NCBI RefSeq assembly: GCF_014205295.1
Contig: NZ_JACHNF010000001.1
Location: 4,774,001 to 4,838,000 of the forward strand
DNA length: 64,000 nucleotides
DNA from: Kribbella solani
GTDB lineage: Bacteria > Actinomycetota > Actinomycetes > Propionibacteriales > Kribbellaceae
Direction of reading: 5' to 3'
Below are positions 8,611 to 16,479 of this stretch, piece after piece. The translations under genes were made by a program, and so were the position numbers. Below the pieces are notes generated by a model. The model saw only the letters and a program-made list of their open reading frames with translations. It was not told where the DNA came from and did no database searches. The number at the start of each line of letters is the position of its first letter. Within the stretch, counting starts at the first letter, position 1.

Positions 8611-9408
8611 CCCACCTACACCCGCCCCCTGCACAGCCACCCTCCACCCAACCCGACCCAGCCACCCCTCCGCCGACTAGGCCCAGCCACCGCTCCACCC
8701 GAGCACCTCGCCGCTCAGCTCGGCACAGGCACTCCCGGTTAGCTCCACGCGAGCACCCCTCGGGGTCTCGGCCTGAACACGCCCCCGCGAACCGGATGTG
8801 ACAACGCCCGACCCAACCCCGGCACGACCACACCCAACCCAAGTTGGAGTGACCTTGCCCCGCCGAGCCCAGTCCGGGCACGCCCTTCGGCGGCTTGGCG
8901 CATCCGCGGTCACCGGGGCGATCGGCCGTGCGGTCAGCAGTACGAGCGAATGCGCAGGTCCGCGCCTCCACCTGTGAACGACATCACAGCGAATCCACCC
9001 CCTCACCCCGCGTCATAACTCCCCACCCCACCCGTCCCACCACCAACCAGGAGCCGCCCGAGCCTCTAACCCCCCAGCCGGACGGCTCCTGGTCCCATCA
9101 CCTCGCACAGCGACTCGCGCCGCGCCCACACCGACACCTGGTTCATTCCCCAGCGGCACCCCTCCCCGCCCCCAAGCACCCGCCGATGTCCTCGATGTCG
9201 GCGACGATCGCCTCGAGCTCCCCCAACCGCTCCGATCACCCAGCCCACCAAGCCGCAGCACTCAACCACCGCCCCGCACCACTCGACCACCGCCCCCGCA
9301 CCACTCGACCGCCGACCGACCCCGGGGTTATCCACAGCCTGCACCTTTTGGCATCGACCCACCCCACCCTCCCGATACGATCAAATCGACTACGGAGGGC
9401 AGACACCC
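8611..9408. other. Gene-poor 0.8-kb stretch of C-rich sequence
   Basis: No frame here shows a convincing start, codon pattern or recognisable domain on either strand. The + strand is C-rich and G-poor, continuing the skew of the 3' half of mshD, with many CCACCC-type runs; this alone creates long open frames on the minus strand. The minus-strand frame 8677-9006 is the least bad candidate but has no recognisable motif. About 15 bp before the next gene there is a GGAGGG SD. Confidence 0.5.
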
Positions 9409-10038
9409 GTGACATTCCGCAACATCCCCACCCAGGCCCTACTACTAGCCTGCCTAACCACCACCCTCCTAACCGCCTGCACCCCCAACCCCAAAGCCGG
9501 CCACCCCAACCCAGCCCCGCCACCGTCCACGTCGGCGAGCACGTCGCGAACGCCTGTGTCGCCAACCGGTTCTGCCACACCAGGCAGCCCCGGGTCAGGC
9601 ACACCAGGCACCGCTCCACAGCGACCGAAGACAGCGACAGGTCTGAGCCTGTCGGCTGGCGAAGCATTCGTCAGGTACTACGTCAGCCTTCTGAACTACG
9701 CCTCCACCACTGGCGACAGCGAGCCGATGATGTCGGCGGCAACAGGTGAATGCAGCCAGTGCAAGCTGTACGCGGACTATGTGTCGAAGGTCAACGCCGC
9801 AAATGGGGGTCTGACCGGGGACTACTTCGAGCGCGTGAATGACGTTCCGGATCTCTTCCGCGGAGAAGGTGGGCTCCTGGGTGGACACGCAACCGTGACA
9901 ATTGGCGCGTATACGTCGAAGGACTCCCCATCCGCGAAGCCTGTGACGAGCATGGTGCGGAAGTACAAGCGCGAGTTCACGCTGTCTCCCCAACAGGGGT
10001 CCTGGGTCATGTCCGCCATGCGATTGGTACCGCAGTGA
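9409..10038 (+). CDS. DUF6318-family lipoprotein
   Basis: 209 aa. There is a lipoprotein signal (residues 1-23) with lipobox LTAC and lipidated Cys24, then a Pro/Ser/Thr-rich linker (25-75) and a globular domain of about 125 aa. The pattern EAFVRYYVSLLNYA...CSQCKLYADYV, with a conserved Cys-X2-Cys, fits the DUF6318 family as I recall it from actinobacteria. Start GTG 9409, SD GGAGGG. The gene is coupled to the next secreted protein by a GTGA overlap (10035-10038). The family has no known function; a cell-surface role is inferred. Confidence 0.78.
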   Translation: MTFRNIPTQALLLACLTTTLLTACTPNPKAGHPNPAPPPSTSASTSRTPVSPTGSATPGSPGSGTPGTAPQRPKTATGLSLSAGEAFVRYYVSLLNYASTTGDSEPMMSAATGECSQCKLYADYVSKVNAANGGLTGDYFERVNDVPDLFRGEGGLLGGHATVTIGAYTSKDSPSAKPVTSMVRKYKREFTLSPQQGSWVMSAMRLVPQ

Positions 10039-10913
10039 GATCGCATCCGCGCTCGGCCGGTCTGATGCTGGCAACGGCCGCAGGCCTGATAGCCAGCACG
10101 TGCGCTCCAGCGAGCGCACAGGATCATGCACCTGCCACCAAGCCTTCATCGCCGGTGGTGATCGTCAACCCGATCCGTGAAGGCATCCAAGCGAGCTCGA
10201 AAGGCATCATCAGACGTCACGGAACAAAACCTTCAGATACGTCGCAGGCCAGCGGCGGCAAGCGCCAGCGTGACAACAAGCAGGTGCGGGACAATCGGCC
10301 ACAGACGGTTGAAGACGACCTCAAGCTGAATATTGGTATTTGTGGGCGTGTGCTGGCTGATGGGACTGTGCCTGGGCCTAATCGGTGTCAGCCGGTGGTG
10401 CCGGGGGAGACTCGGGGGGCGGTGCGTTCGTTGCCGCCGGGGGTGGTTCGGGTTCGGGCTCGGGATGTTACTTGGGAGCAGGTGCTTGCGGAGACCAAGA
10501 GTGTGGTTTTTCCGGGGCTTACCGTGAAAGTGCAGCCGAAGGATCGTACGTTGGTGAATTTTGAGAACAACGTTTACACCGACGACAGCAAGGTGTCGGA
10601 TACGACCGTCACTTTGCTGGGGTTTCCGGTGGAAGTTCAGGCCACGCCGATCAGTTATACCTGGCGCTTTGGCGACGGGACGCCCGCGCTCACCACCAGT
10701 ACGCCGGGCAAGGCGTCCCCCGGAAAAGAGATCATCCACAAGTACCTGAAGCGCGGCAATGTCAGACTGACGGTCACGACCAATTACGCCGCGCGCTACA
10801 ACGTCGCCGGGACCGGCTGGCAGTACGTACCCGGCACCGTACCGATCACGGGCCCAGCCACCCCGCTCGCCATCCACGAGGCAATCCCTGTGCTCGTCGA
10901 CCCCGAACGCTGA
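10035..10913 (+). CDS. Secreted PKD-domain protein coupled to the DUF6318 lipoprotein
   Basis: 292 aa. Signal peptide residues 1-28 (ATAAGLIASTCAPASAQ), then a basic low-complexity region, and a PKD-like beta-sandwich around residues 200-265. That domain has the hallmark YTWRFGDGTPAL, followed by IIHKYLKRGNVRLTVT. A Cys pair (near NIGICGRV and NRCQPV) may form a disulfide. The start GTG overlaps the previous stop, so both products are made together and probably meet outside the membrane. At about 10330 the coding strand becomes abruptly G/T-rich, then returns to normal after about 150 bp. Confidence 0.78.
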   Translation: MRSHPRSAGLMLATAAGLIASTCAPASAQDHAPATKPSSPVVIVNPIREGIQASSKGIIRRHGTKPSDTSQASGGKRQRDNKQVRDNRPQTVEDDLKLNIGICGRVLADGTVPGPNRCQPVVPGETRGAVRSLPPGVVRVRARDVTWEQVLAETKSVVFPGLTVKVQPKDRTLVNFENNVYTDDSKVSDTTVTLLGFPVEVQATPISYTWRFGDGTPALTTSTPGKASPGKEIIHKYLKRGNVRLTVTTNYAARYNVAGTGWQYVPGTVPITGPATPLAIHEAIPVLVDPER

Positions 10914-11074
10914 TCGGTCGACACCAGCGCCTGGTTCTGCTGGGTGTCGGCAGTCAGCACGGGACGCAGGCGGAGTACGTAGCCACGGTCGACGCCGCGT
11001 ACGGGCTGCTGAGCTGGGACGACGTCCCGGTCATGCGCTCAGGGAACGGACAGGTGCTGGGTCAGGATCGCTGA
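10913..11074 (+). pseudogene. Possible gene remnant, 53 open codons without a start
   Basis: Immediately after the PKD gene, in a different frame, 53 codons stay open to TGA 11072 with normal high-GC3 codon use and protein-like composition (RLVLLGVGSQHGTQ, AAYGLLSWDDVPVM). There is no start codon or SD. It looks like the C-terminal end of a lost gene, but I cannot assign the family. The rest of the space to 11217 holds only the possible read-through frame of the esterase on the minus strand. Confidence 0.3.
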
Positions 11075-11217
11075 CTACGGCGACTGCCTCGTCGCGCCAG
11101 CGAGGTGCGGCTCAGTGCGGCGTTCTGTTCGGCGGGGGAGGTTTCCGCACGCGTTGCGCGGAGGTCGGCTTCCTTGTTGTGGGAGGCGCGGTTGGCTATA
11201 CCAGGTGCGGTGAGGGG

Positions 11218-12525
11218 CTATTGGAGGGTGGTGCGGAGGTGGTTGGTCAGGTGTTGGTGGGCTTCTTGGGTGGTGCCGGGGACCGTGCGGAGGTTGGCGT
11301 GGCCGTGCGGGAGGGTGGGGTGGAGGACGTGGGTGATGGCGTTGCCGGCTGCTTTGAGGGCCTCGGCGTACTCGTTGCCTTCGTCGCGGAGGGGGTCGAA
11401 GCCGGCGGTGGTGAGGTACGTCGGGGGGAGGCCGGTCAGGTCCCCGGCGCGGAGCGGGGAGACGATCGGGTCGGGGCGGAGGGCGGGGTCGGGGGTGTAG
11501 TGGTCGCGGTACCAGATGATGTCAGCCTCGGTGAGGATGAAGCCGTCGGAGAAGAGGTCCCGGCTGGGGCGGCGGGCGACCAGGTCGAGGGACGGGTAGA
11601 TGAGGACCTGGAGCGCGGGCAGCGGGAGGTCGCGGCGTACGCACTGCTGGGCGACGACCGCGGCCAGGTTGCCGCCGGAGCTGTCGCCGCCTACTGCGAC
11701 GAGTGAGGGGTCGGCGCCGAGGTCCTCGGCGTGGTCGACGGCCCAGGTGAAGGCGGCGATCGCGTCCTCGGCGGCTGTCGGGGCGGGCGCCTCGGGGGCG
11801 CGGCGGTAGTCGACGGCGAGGACGCGGATGCCGGAGTCGGCGGCGATCGCACGGCAGAGCGTGTCGTGGGTGTCGAGATCCCCGACCACCCACCCGCCCC
11901 CATGGAAGAACACCAACAACCCCCGAGAACCACCCGGCCTCCGCGAACCACCAGAACCCCGCGAACCACCAGATGCCGGCGACGCCGGCGACGCCGGCGA
12001 ACCGCCCGAAGCCGCTGCAGCGCCGGTGGCGCCCGGAGCGCCGGACGGGCCCGAAGTCCCCGCGGCATCCGAAGTCCTCAGAGCGCCGGTGGCGCCCGGA
12101 GTGTCGGACGGGCCCGAAGTCCCCGCGGCATCCGAAGTCCTCGGAGCACCGGGTGCGCGGGAAGTGTTGAAGGGGATGTAGAGGCGGGCGCCTAGTTGGC
12201 CGGCGGCGCCGCGGACTGTCAGGTCGGTTACTCGTTGTAGTTCGGGTGGGGTGCCGGGGATGAGTTTGCACAGGTTGCGGAAGTGCGTGCGGGCGCTGGC
12301 GGCGTCCTTTTTGGTTGTGTGTGGCAACAAGTTTTCCAGCCGGAGCATGAGCTGGATCTCGGGGTCGAGGGTGTTCCCGTCGATCTGGATCGGCCGGCCG
12401 GCCAGCCGGCGGCGGACCGCGGTGGGCAGGGCGTACAGCGGGGTCAGCGCGTTGGCCTGGACGGCCGTGAGCGTGTCGCGGAGTACCGAGTCCAGTCGTG
12501 GGTTCACAAGGAGTGACGCTAGCAA
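11218..12525 (-). CDS. HSL-family alpha/beta-hydrolase (esterase/lipase) with internal repeat insertion
   Basis: 435 aa, against about 310-350 for the family. Motifs in order: oxyanion-hole HGGG (208-211), nucleophile elbow GDSSGG (Ser282), acid region AGFDPLRDEG and catalytic His in LPHGHANL. This is the hormone-sensitive-lipase/LipR group of carboxylesterases. Residues about 122-201 are an Ala/Gly/Ser/Pro repeat inserted before the HGGG strand; a 21-residue unit containing TSDAAGTSGPS occurs twice. The insertion precedes the catalytic core and keeps the frame, so activity may persist. No signal peptide is seen. Beyond the TAG stop the same frame stays open for about 50 more codons. Confidence 0.88.
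   Translation of the reverse strand: MLASLLVNPRLDSVLRDTLTAVQANALTPLYALPTAVRRRLAGRPIQIDGNTLDPEIQLMLRLENLLPHTTKKDAASARTHFRNLCKLIPGTPPELQRVTDLTVRGAAGQLGARLYIPFNTSRAPGAPRTSDAAGTSGPSDTPGATGALRTSDAAGTSGPSGAPGATGAAAASGGSPASPASPASGGSRGSGGSRRPGGSRGLLVFFHGGGWVVGDLDTHDTLCRAIAADSGIRVLAVDYRRAPEAPAPTAAEDAIAAFTWAVDHAEDLGADPSLVAVGGDSSGGNLAAVVAQQCVRRDLPLPALQVLIYPSLDLVARRPSRDLFSDGFILTEADIIWYRDHYTPDPALRPDPIVSPLRAGDLTGLPPTYLTTAGFDPLRDEGNEYAEALKAAGNAITHVLHPTLPHGHANLRTVPGTTQEAHQHLTNHLRTTLQ
11923..12162. repeat. In-frame tandem repeat (63-bp period, then GGC/GCC simple repeat) inside the esterase gene
   Basis: Two adjacent imperfect copies of a 63-bp (21-codon) unit, recognised by the repeated GAAGTCCCCGCGGCATCCG core, are followed by shorter Ser/Pro/Ala and Gly/Ser codon repeats. 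The period is a multiple of three, so the enzyme's frame is preserved. It interrupts an otherwise conserved hydrolase just before the oxyanion loop. Confidence 0.85.
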
Positions 12526-12624
12526 CGATGGCCGCGGTAGTGGTCCGGAGGCAACGAAAACGTCACATCGGCCAACGCGCGGACGGCTACCCTATGTTCA
12601 TCAAAGGGTGCGATCCTGGTCAGC

Positions 12625-14772
12625 GTGGCTGGAGACTTGCTGGCATCCCACAACCGGGAGTACGACGTCGAGCCGCCGTACGACATCAGTGCGGCCGGCG
12701 ATCTTCCCCCGGACCGGTTCTCGGACCGGGAGCTGAGCTGGCTGACGTTCAACCAGCGGGTGCTGGAGCTGGCGGAGAACGACCGCATCCCGCTGCTGGA
12801 GCGGGCCAAGTTCCTGGCCATTTTCGCGAGCAACCTGGACGAGTTCTACATGGTCCGCGTCGCCGGGCTGAAGCGGCGGATCGCGGCCGGTGTCGCGGTG
12901 AAGGCAGCCAGCGGCCTGCTGCCCCGTGAGGTGCTGGACCGCAGCCTGGCGAAGAGCCGGGAGCTGATGGACCGGCACGCGGAGACCTGGCGGAAGTCGG
13001 TTCAGCCGGCGCTGACCGAGCAGGGCATCGACATCCTGCGCTGGGACGAGTTGGAGCACAGCGAGCGCGAGGACATGACCCGGTTCTTCCGGGACCGGGT
13101 GTTCCCGGTGCTGACCCCGCTGGCGGTCGACCCGTCACACCCGTTCCCGTACATCTCCGGCCTGAGCCTGAACCTGGCTGTCGTGGTCCGTAATCCCAGC
13201 TCGGGCGGTGAGCATTTCGCCCGGGTCAAGGTGCCGCCGCTGCTGCCGCGGTTCGTGAACGTCGCGGAGGGCCGGTTCGTACCGCTGGAAGATGTCATCG
13301 CCACTCATCTGGGCCAGCTGTTCCCGGGGATGGAGGTCATTCAGCACCACACCTTCCGGGTGACCCGCAATGAGGACCTCGAGGTCGAGGAGGACGACGC
13401 GGAGAACCTGCTGGCAGCTCTGGAGAAGGAGCTGCTGCGCCGCCGGTTCGGTCCGCCGGTACGGCTCGAGGTCGAGGAGTCGATCGACCCGCAGGTGAAG
13501 GCGCTGTTGCTGTCCGAGCTGGGTGTCACCCAGGCAGAGGTGTTCGAGCTCCCCGGGCCGCTGGACCTGCGTGGTCTGTTCACCATCGCCAGCCTGGACC
13601 GGGCCGAGCTGAAGTACCCGGCGTTCGTACCGTCCACACACCCGCATCTGGCGGAGGTGGAGACTGCCAACCCGGCGGACATGTTCCACGCGCTCAAGCA
13701 GCGTGACGTACTGGTCCATCACCCGTATGACTCGTTCTCGACCAGCGTCCAGCGCTTCATCGAGCAAGCAGCCGCCGACCCGCACGTGCTGGCGATCAAG
13801 CAGACGCTCTACCGGACCAGCGGTGACTCCCCCATCGTCGACGCACTGATCGATGCGGCTGAAGCCGGCAAGCAGGTGCTGGTACTGGTGGAGATCCAGG
13901 CCCGCTTCGACGAGCAGGCGAACATCAAGTGGGCCCGTCAGCTGGAGCATGCCGGCTGCCACGTCGTGTACGGCGTGATCGGTCTGAAGACGCACTGCAA
14001 GCTGTCAATGGTCGTGCGGGACGAGCCAGACGGTCTGCGCCGCTATGCGCACATCGGCACTGGTAACTACCACCCGAAGACCGCCCGGCTGTACGAGGAC
14101 CTCGGACTGCTCACCAGCGACAAGGTGGTGACGGAGGACGTCGCACTGCTCTTCAACCACCTGTCCGGCTTCGGCCGCAGCGCCGGCTACCGCCGCATCC
14201 TGGTTGCACCCCAGTCGGTGCGGCGTGGTCTGCTGGACCGGATCGACCGCGAGATCCAGCACCACCACGCGGGCCGTCCGGCGCGGATCCGGATCAAGGT
14301 GAACAGTCTGGTCGACGAGGCGCTGTGCGATGCGCTGTACCGGGCGTCACAGGCCGGCGTACCCGTCGACCTGTGGATACGCGGCATCTGCACGCTCCGG
14401 CCGGGTATACCGGGTCTGTCGGAGAACATCCAGGTACGCAGCATCTTGGGGCGCTTCCTGGAGCACAGCCGGGTGTTCTTGTTCGCGAACGGTGGTGAGC
14501 CGGAGGTGTGGATCGGGTCCGCCGACCTGATGCACCGGAACCTGGACCGCCGGGTCGAGGTGCTGGTGCAGCTGAAGGAGCCGGACCATGTCACCGAGCT
14601 GAGCGACATGTTCGACCTGGCGATGGACGACAGCACCGGTTCGTGGTGGTTGCAGGCTGACGACTCCTGGCAGCCCAGACTGAGCGGACCGGACGGTGAG
14701 CCGCTCCGTGACCTGCAGGAACGCCTGATCCGTTCCCGTGGCCGCCGCCGGGCGATAGACCCCATCAGCTAG
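12625..14772 (+). CDS. ppk: Polyphosphate kinase 1
   Basis: 715 aa, the usual length for PPK1. The N-domain begins with RFSDRELSWLTFNQRVLELA and FASNLDEFYMVRVAGLK. The C1/C2 domains have the phosphorylated histidine in KTHCKLSMVV (His457) and the second conserved loop HIGTGNYHPKTARLY (476-490). It polymerises the gamma phosphate of ATP into polyphosphate, reversibly, at the membrane or cytoplasm. GTG 12625 was chosen because the family's N-terminal motif begins about 30 residues in. One GTTCATC (12596-12602) sits 22 nt upstream, but without a second repeat it is weak evidence for PhoP control. Confidence 0.97.
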   Translation: MAGDLLASHNREYDVEPPYDISAAGDLPPDRFSDRELSWLTFNQRVLELAENDRIPLLERAKFLAIFASNLDEFYMVRVAGLKRRIAAGVAVKAASGLLPREVLDRSLAKSRELMDRHAETWRKSVQPALTEQGIDILRWDELEHSEREDMTRFFRDRVFPVLTPLAVDPSHPFPYISGLSLNLAVVVRNPSSGGEHFARVKVPPLLPRFVNVAEGRFVPLEDVIATHLGQLFPGMEVIQHHTFRVTRNEDLEVEEDDAENLLAALEKELLRRRFGPPVRLEVEESIDPQVKALLLSELGVTQAEVFELPGPLDLRGLFTIASLDRAELKYPAFVPSTHPHLAEVETANPADMFHALKQRDVLVHHPYDSFSTSVQRFIEQAAADPHVLAIKQTLYRTSGDSPIVDALIDAAEAGKQVLVLVEIQARFDEQANIKWARQLEHAGCHVVYGVIGLKTHCKLSMVVRDEPDGLRRYAHIGTGNYHPKTARLYEDLGLLTSDKVVTEDVALLFNHLSGFGRSAGYRRILVAPQSVRRGLLDRIDREIQHHHAGRPARIRIKVNSLVDEALCDALYRASQAGVPVDLWIRGICTLRPGIPGLSENIQVRSILGRFLEHSRVFLFANGGEPEVWIGSADLMHRNLDRRVEVLVQLKEPDHVTELSDMFDLAMDDSTGSWWLQADDSWQPRLSGPDGEPLRDLQERLIRSRGRRRAIDPIS

Positions 14773-14800
14773 CTACGGAGCACGTTCCTAGGGTGAGAAC

Positions 14801-14880
14801 ATGAGTGAGCGCAGCGAGCTCATCATCAAGCACAGCCTTTCTCGTGCCTCATGCGCGCCCGGAGCGAAGCGAGGACGTGC
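14801..14880. repeat. Candidate dispersed short repeat before the MutT1-like gene
   Basis: This 80-bp segment has the pattern GAGCGCAGCGAGC ... GCGCGCCCGGAGCGAAGCG, with short imperfect inverted and direct sub-repeats. It resembles REP-like intergenic repeats of high-GC actinobacteria. It could be read as a short peptide from ATG 14801, but no SD-supported continuation exists. Only one copy is seen in this window, so a dispersed nature is inference. Confidence 0.35.
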
Positions 14881-15759
14881 ATGAGCTTCCCGGCGACGGT
14901 TATCGCCGCGGGTGGTGTTGTTTGGCGGGAGCGCCGCGGCACCCGTCAGGTGTTGCTGGTCCACCGGCCGCGCTACGACGACTGGTCGCTGCCGAAGGGC
15001 AAGCTGACGGCACATGAGCACGTACTGCTCGGTGCGCGGCGTGAGATCGAGGAAGAGACCGGGCTGCAGGTAGTACTCGGCCCACCGCTCGGTGTGCAGC
15101 GCTACACCATCCGGAAGAACGGTGCGACCGCGCAGAAGCTGGTGCACTACTGGTCAGCCGTACCGGTTGACGACAGTGAGTTCGAGCCGAACGACGAAGT
15201 GGACGAGATCAGCTGGCTGCCGGTGGACAAGGCCCGCGGCAAGCTGAGCTACCCACGTGACGTGGACATCCTGGACGCACTGGACGGTGTGGTGCCGGTA
15301 GTGGCCACGCTGGTTGTCGTACGGCATGCGGAGGCGGTGAAACGGAAGGACTGGGATGGCAAGGACGCCGTCCGGCCGCTGAACAGCACCGGCGCTGAAG
15401 TAGCAGAGCGACTGACCGGCGTACTGGCGGCTCTTGGTGTGAACCGCATCATCAGTAGCGATGCGGAGCGGTGCGTCGCCACGGTCACGCCGTACGCCGC
15501 GGCGATCGACCGGCACATCCACCTCTGGCCGGAGATCTCCGAGCGGGGGTACGACGCCGCCCCGGACGGACTGCACGGCCTGGGTGAGCGAGCGTGGCGG
15601 ACCGGCAAGGTGACTGCTGTCTGCTCGCACCGGCCGGTACTGCCCGCGCTGGCCCGGGAGCTCGGTCTGAAAGTGGGCAAGTTCTCCACCGGAGCGTTCC
15701 TGGTCGCGCACCGGCTGGCTGACGGCCGGGTGGTACACGAACGCTTCAGCGCACCGTAA
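14881..15759 (+). CDS. MutT1-like Nudix hydrolase fused to histidine phosphatase
   Basis: 292 aa from ATG 14881, preceded by GAGG with 6-nt spacing. The N-terminal Nudix domain carries a canonical box at residues 40-62 (PKGKL..., RREIEEETGL). The C-terminal domain is a histidine phosphatase with the RHAE motif at 148-151 (LVVVRHAEAVKRKDW). The same two-domain layout is found in mycobacterial MutT1, which hydrolyses 8-oxo-dGTP/8-oxo-GTP and diadenosine polyphosphates. Location directly after ppk is conserved in actinobacteria as I recall it. The two domains are complete with key residues. Confidence 0.92.
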   Translation: MSFPATVIAAGGVVWRERRGTRQVLLVHRPRYDDWSLPKGKLTAHEHVLLGARREIEEETGLQVVLGPPLGVQRYTIRKNGATAQKLVHYWSAVPVDDSEFEPNDEVDEISWLPVDKARGKLSYPRDVDILDALDGVVPVVATLVVVRHAEAVKRKDWDGKDAVRPLNSTGAEVAERLTGVLAALGVNRIISSDAERCVATVTPYAAAIDRHIHLWPEISERGYDAAPDGLHGLGERAWRTGKVTAVCSHRPVLPALARELGLKVGKFSTGAFLVAHRLADGRVVHERFSAP

Positions 15760-15912
15760 AACACCCGAACCGGTCCGCCGTGACACGGCTCGGTGACGAT
15801 CCAGGCACACCCGACGGGGTGGCCGGGTGACACTGGAGGTGACGGGTATGTTCCTACCCGAGGAGCCGGCGCCCCACCGGGTGCCGGTCTGAGGAGAGGT
15901 TCGGGGCGCACC

Positions 15913-16386
15913 ATGACGATGATGCGAGAACTGACACTGATCGGGATCCGGATGGAATCACCCAACCGGGCCCCGGTGATGATGCTGCGCGAGTCCGAGG
16001 GCTACCGCTACCTGCCGATCTCGATCGGTTCGGTCGAGGCGACCGCGATCGCGTACGAGGAGCAGGGCCTGCGCCCGTCGCGGCCGCTCACCCACGACCT
16101 GATGCGCGACCTGATCCAGGCGTTCGACGTGGAGATCGAGGCGGTCGAGATCGTCGAGCTGCGGGACTCGGTGTTCTACGCCGAGCTGGTACTGGCCAAC
16201 GGCGCCCGGGTGTCGGCCCGCCCCAGCGACTCGGTGGCGCTGGCGGTACGGCTCGGTACGCCGATCCGCTGCACCGAGGAGGTGCTCCGCGAGGCCGGTG
16301 TCGCCACTCCGGAGGAGGAGCAGGCCGAGCTGGAGCGTTTCCGTCAGTTCCTGGACAGCGTCGCCCCGGAGGACTTCTCCAGCTGA
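15913..16386 (+). CDS. DUF151 bifunctional nuclease-family protein
   Basis: 157 aa from ATG 15913. The family signature is clear: RELTLIGIRMES, MLRESEGYRYLPISIGSVEA, then RPLTHDLMRDLI and SDSVALAVRLGTPI. DUF151/BFN proteins have reported DNase/RNase activity in plants and bacteria. AGGAGAGG lies about 14 nt upstream of 15913, and ATG 15919/15922 codons are alternatives. The in-frame extension to 15793 has no SD and is Gly/Pro-rich noise. Monocistronic by spacing. Confidence 0.9.
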   Translation: MTMMRELTLIGIRMESPNRAPVMMLRESEGYRYLPISIGSVEATAIAYEEQGLRPSRPLTHDLMRDLIQAFDVEIEAVEIVELRDSVFYAELVLANGARVSARPSDSVALAVRLGTPIRCTEEVLREAGVATPEEEQAELERFRQFLDSVAPEDFSS

Positions 16387-16479
16387 CTGTCGCGCGGGTG
16401 CCGGACAGTGCGCTACCGTTCGATCGCGCGCTGTCGGCAGGGGTGACCGCCAGGCGCACGTCACCTGGGGGATTCCCGC

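Noticed and set aside
8677..9006. Minus-strand candidate gene of 109 codons in the 0.8-kb gap
   Set aside because: No domain, no SD and composition explained by the C-rich + strand.
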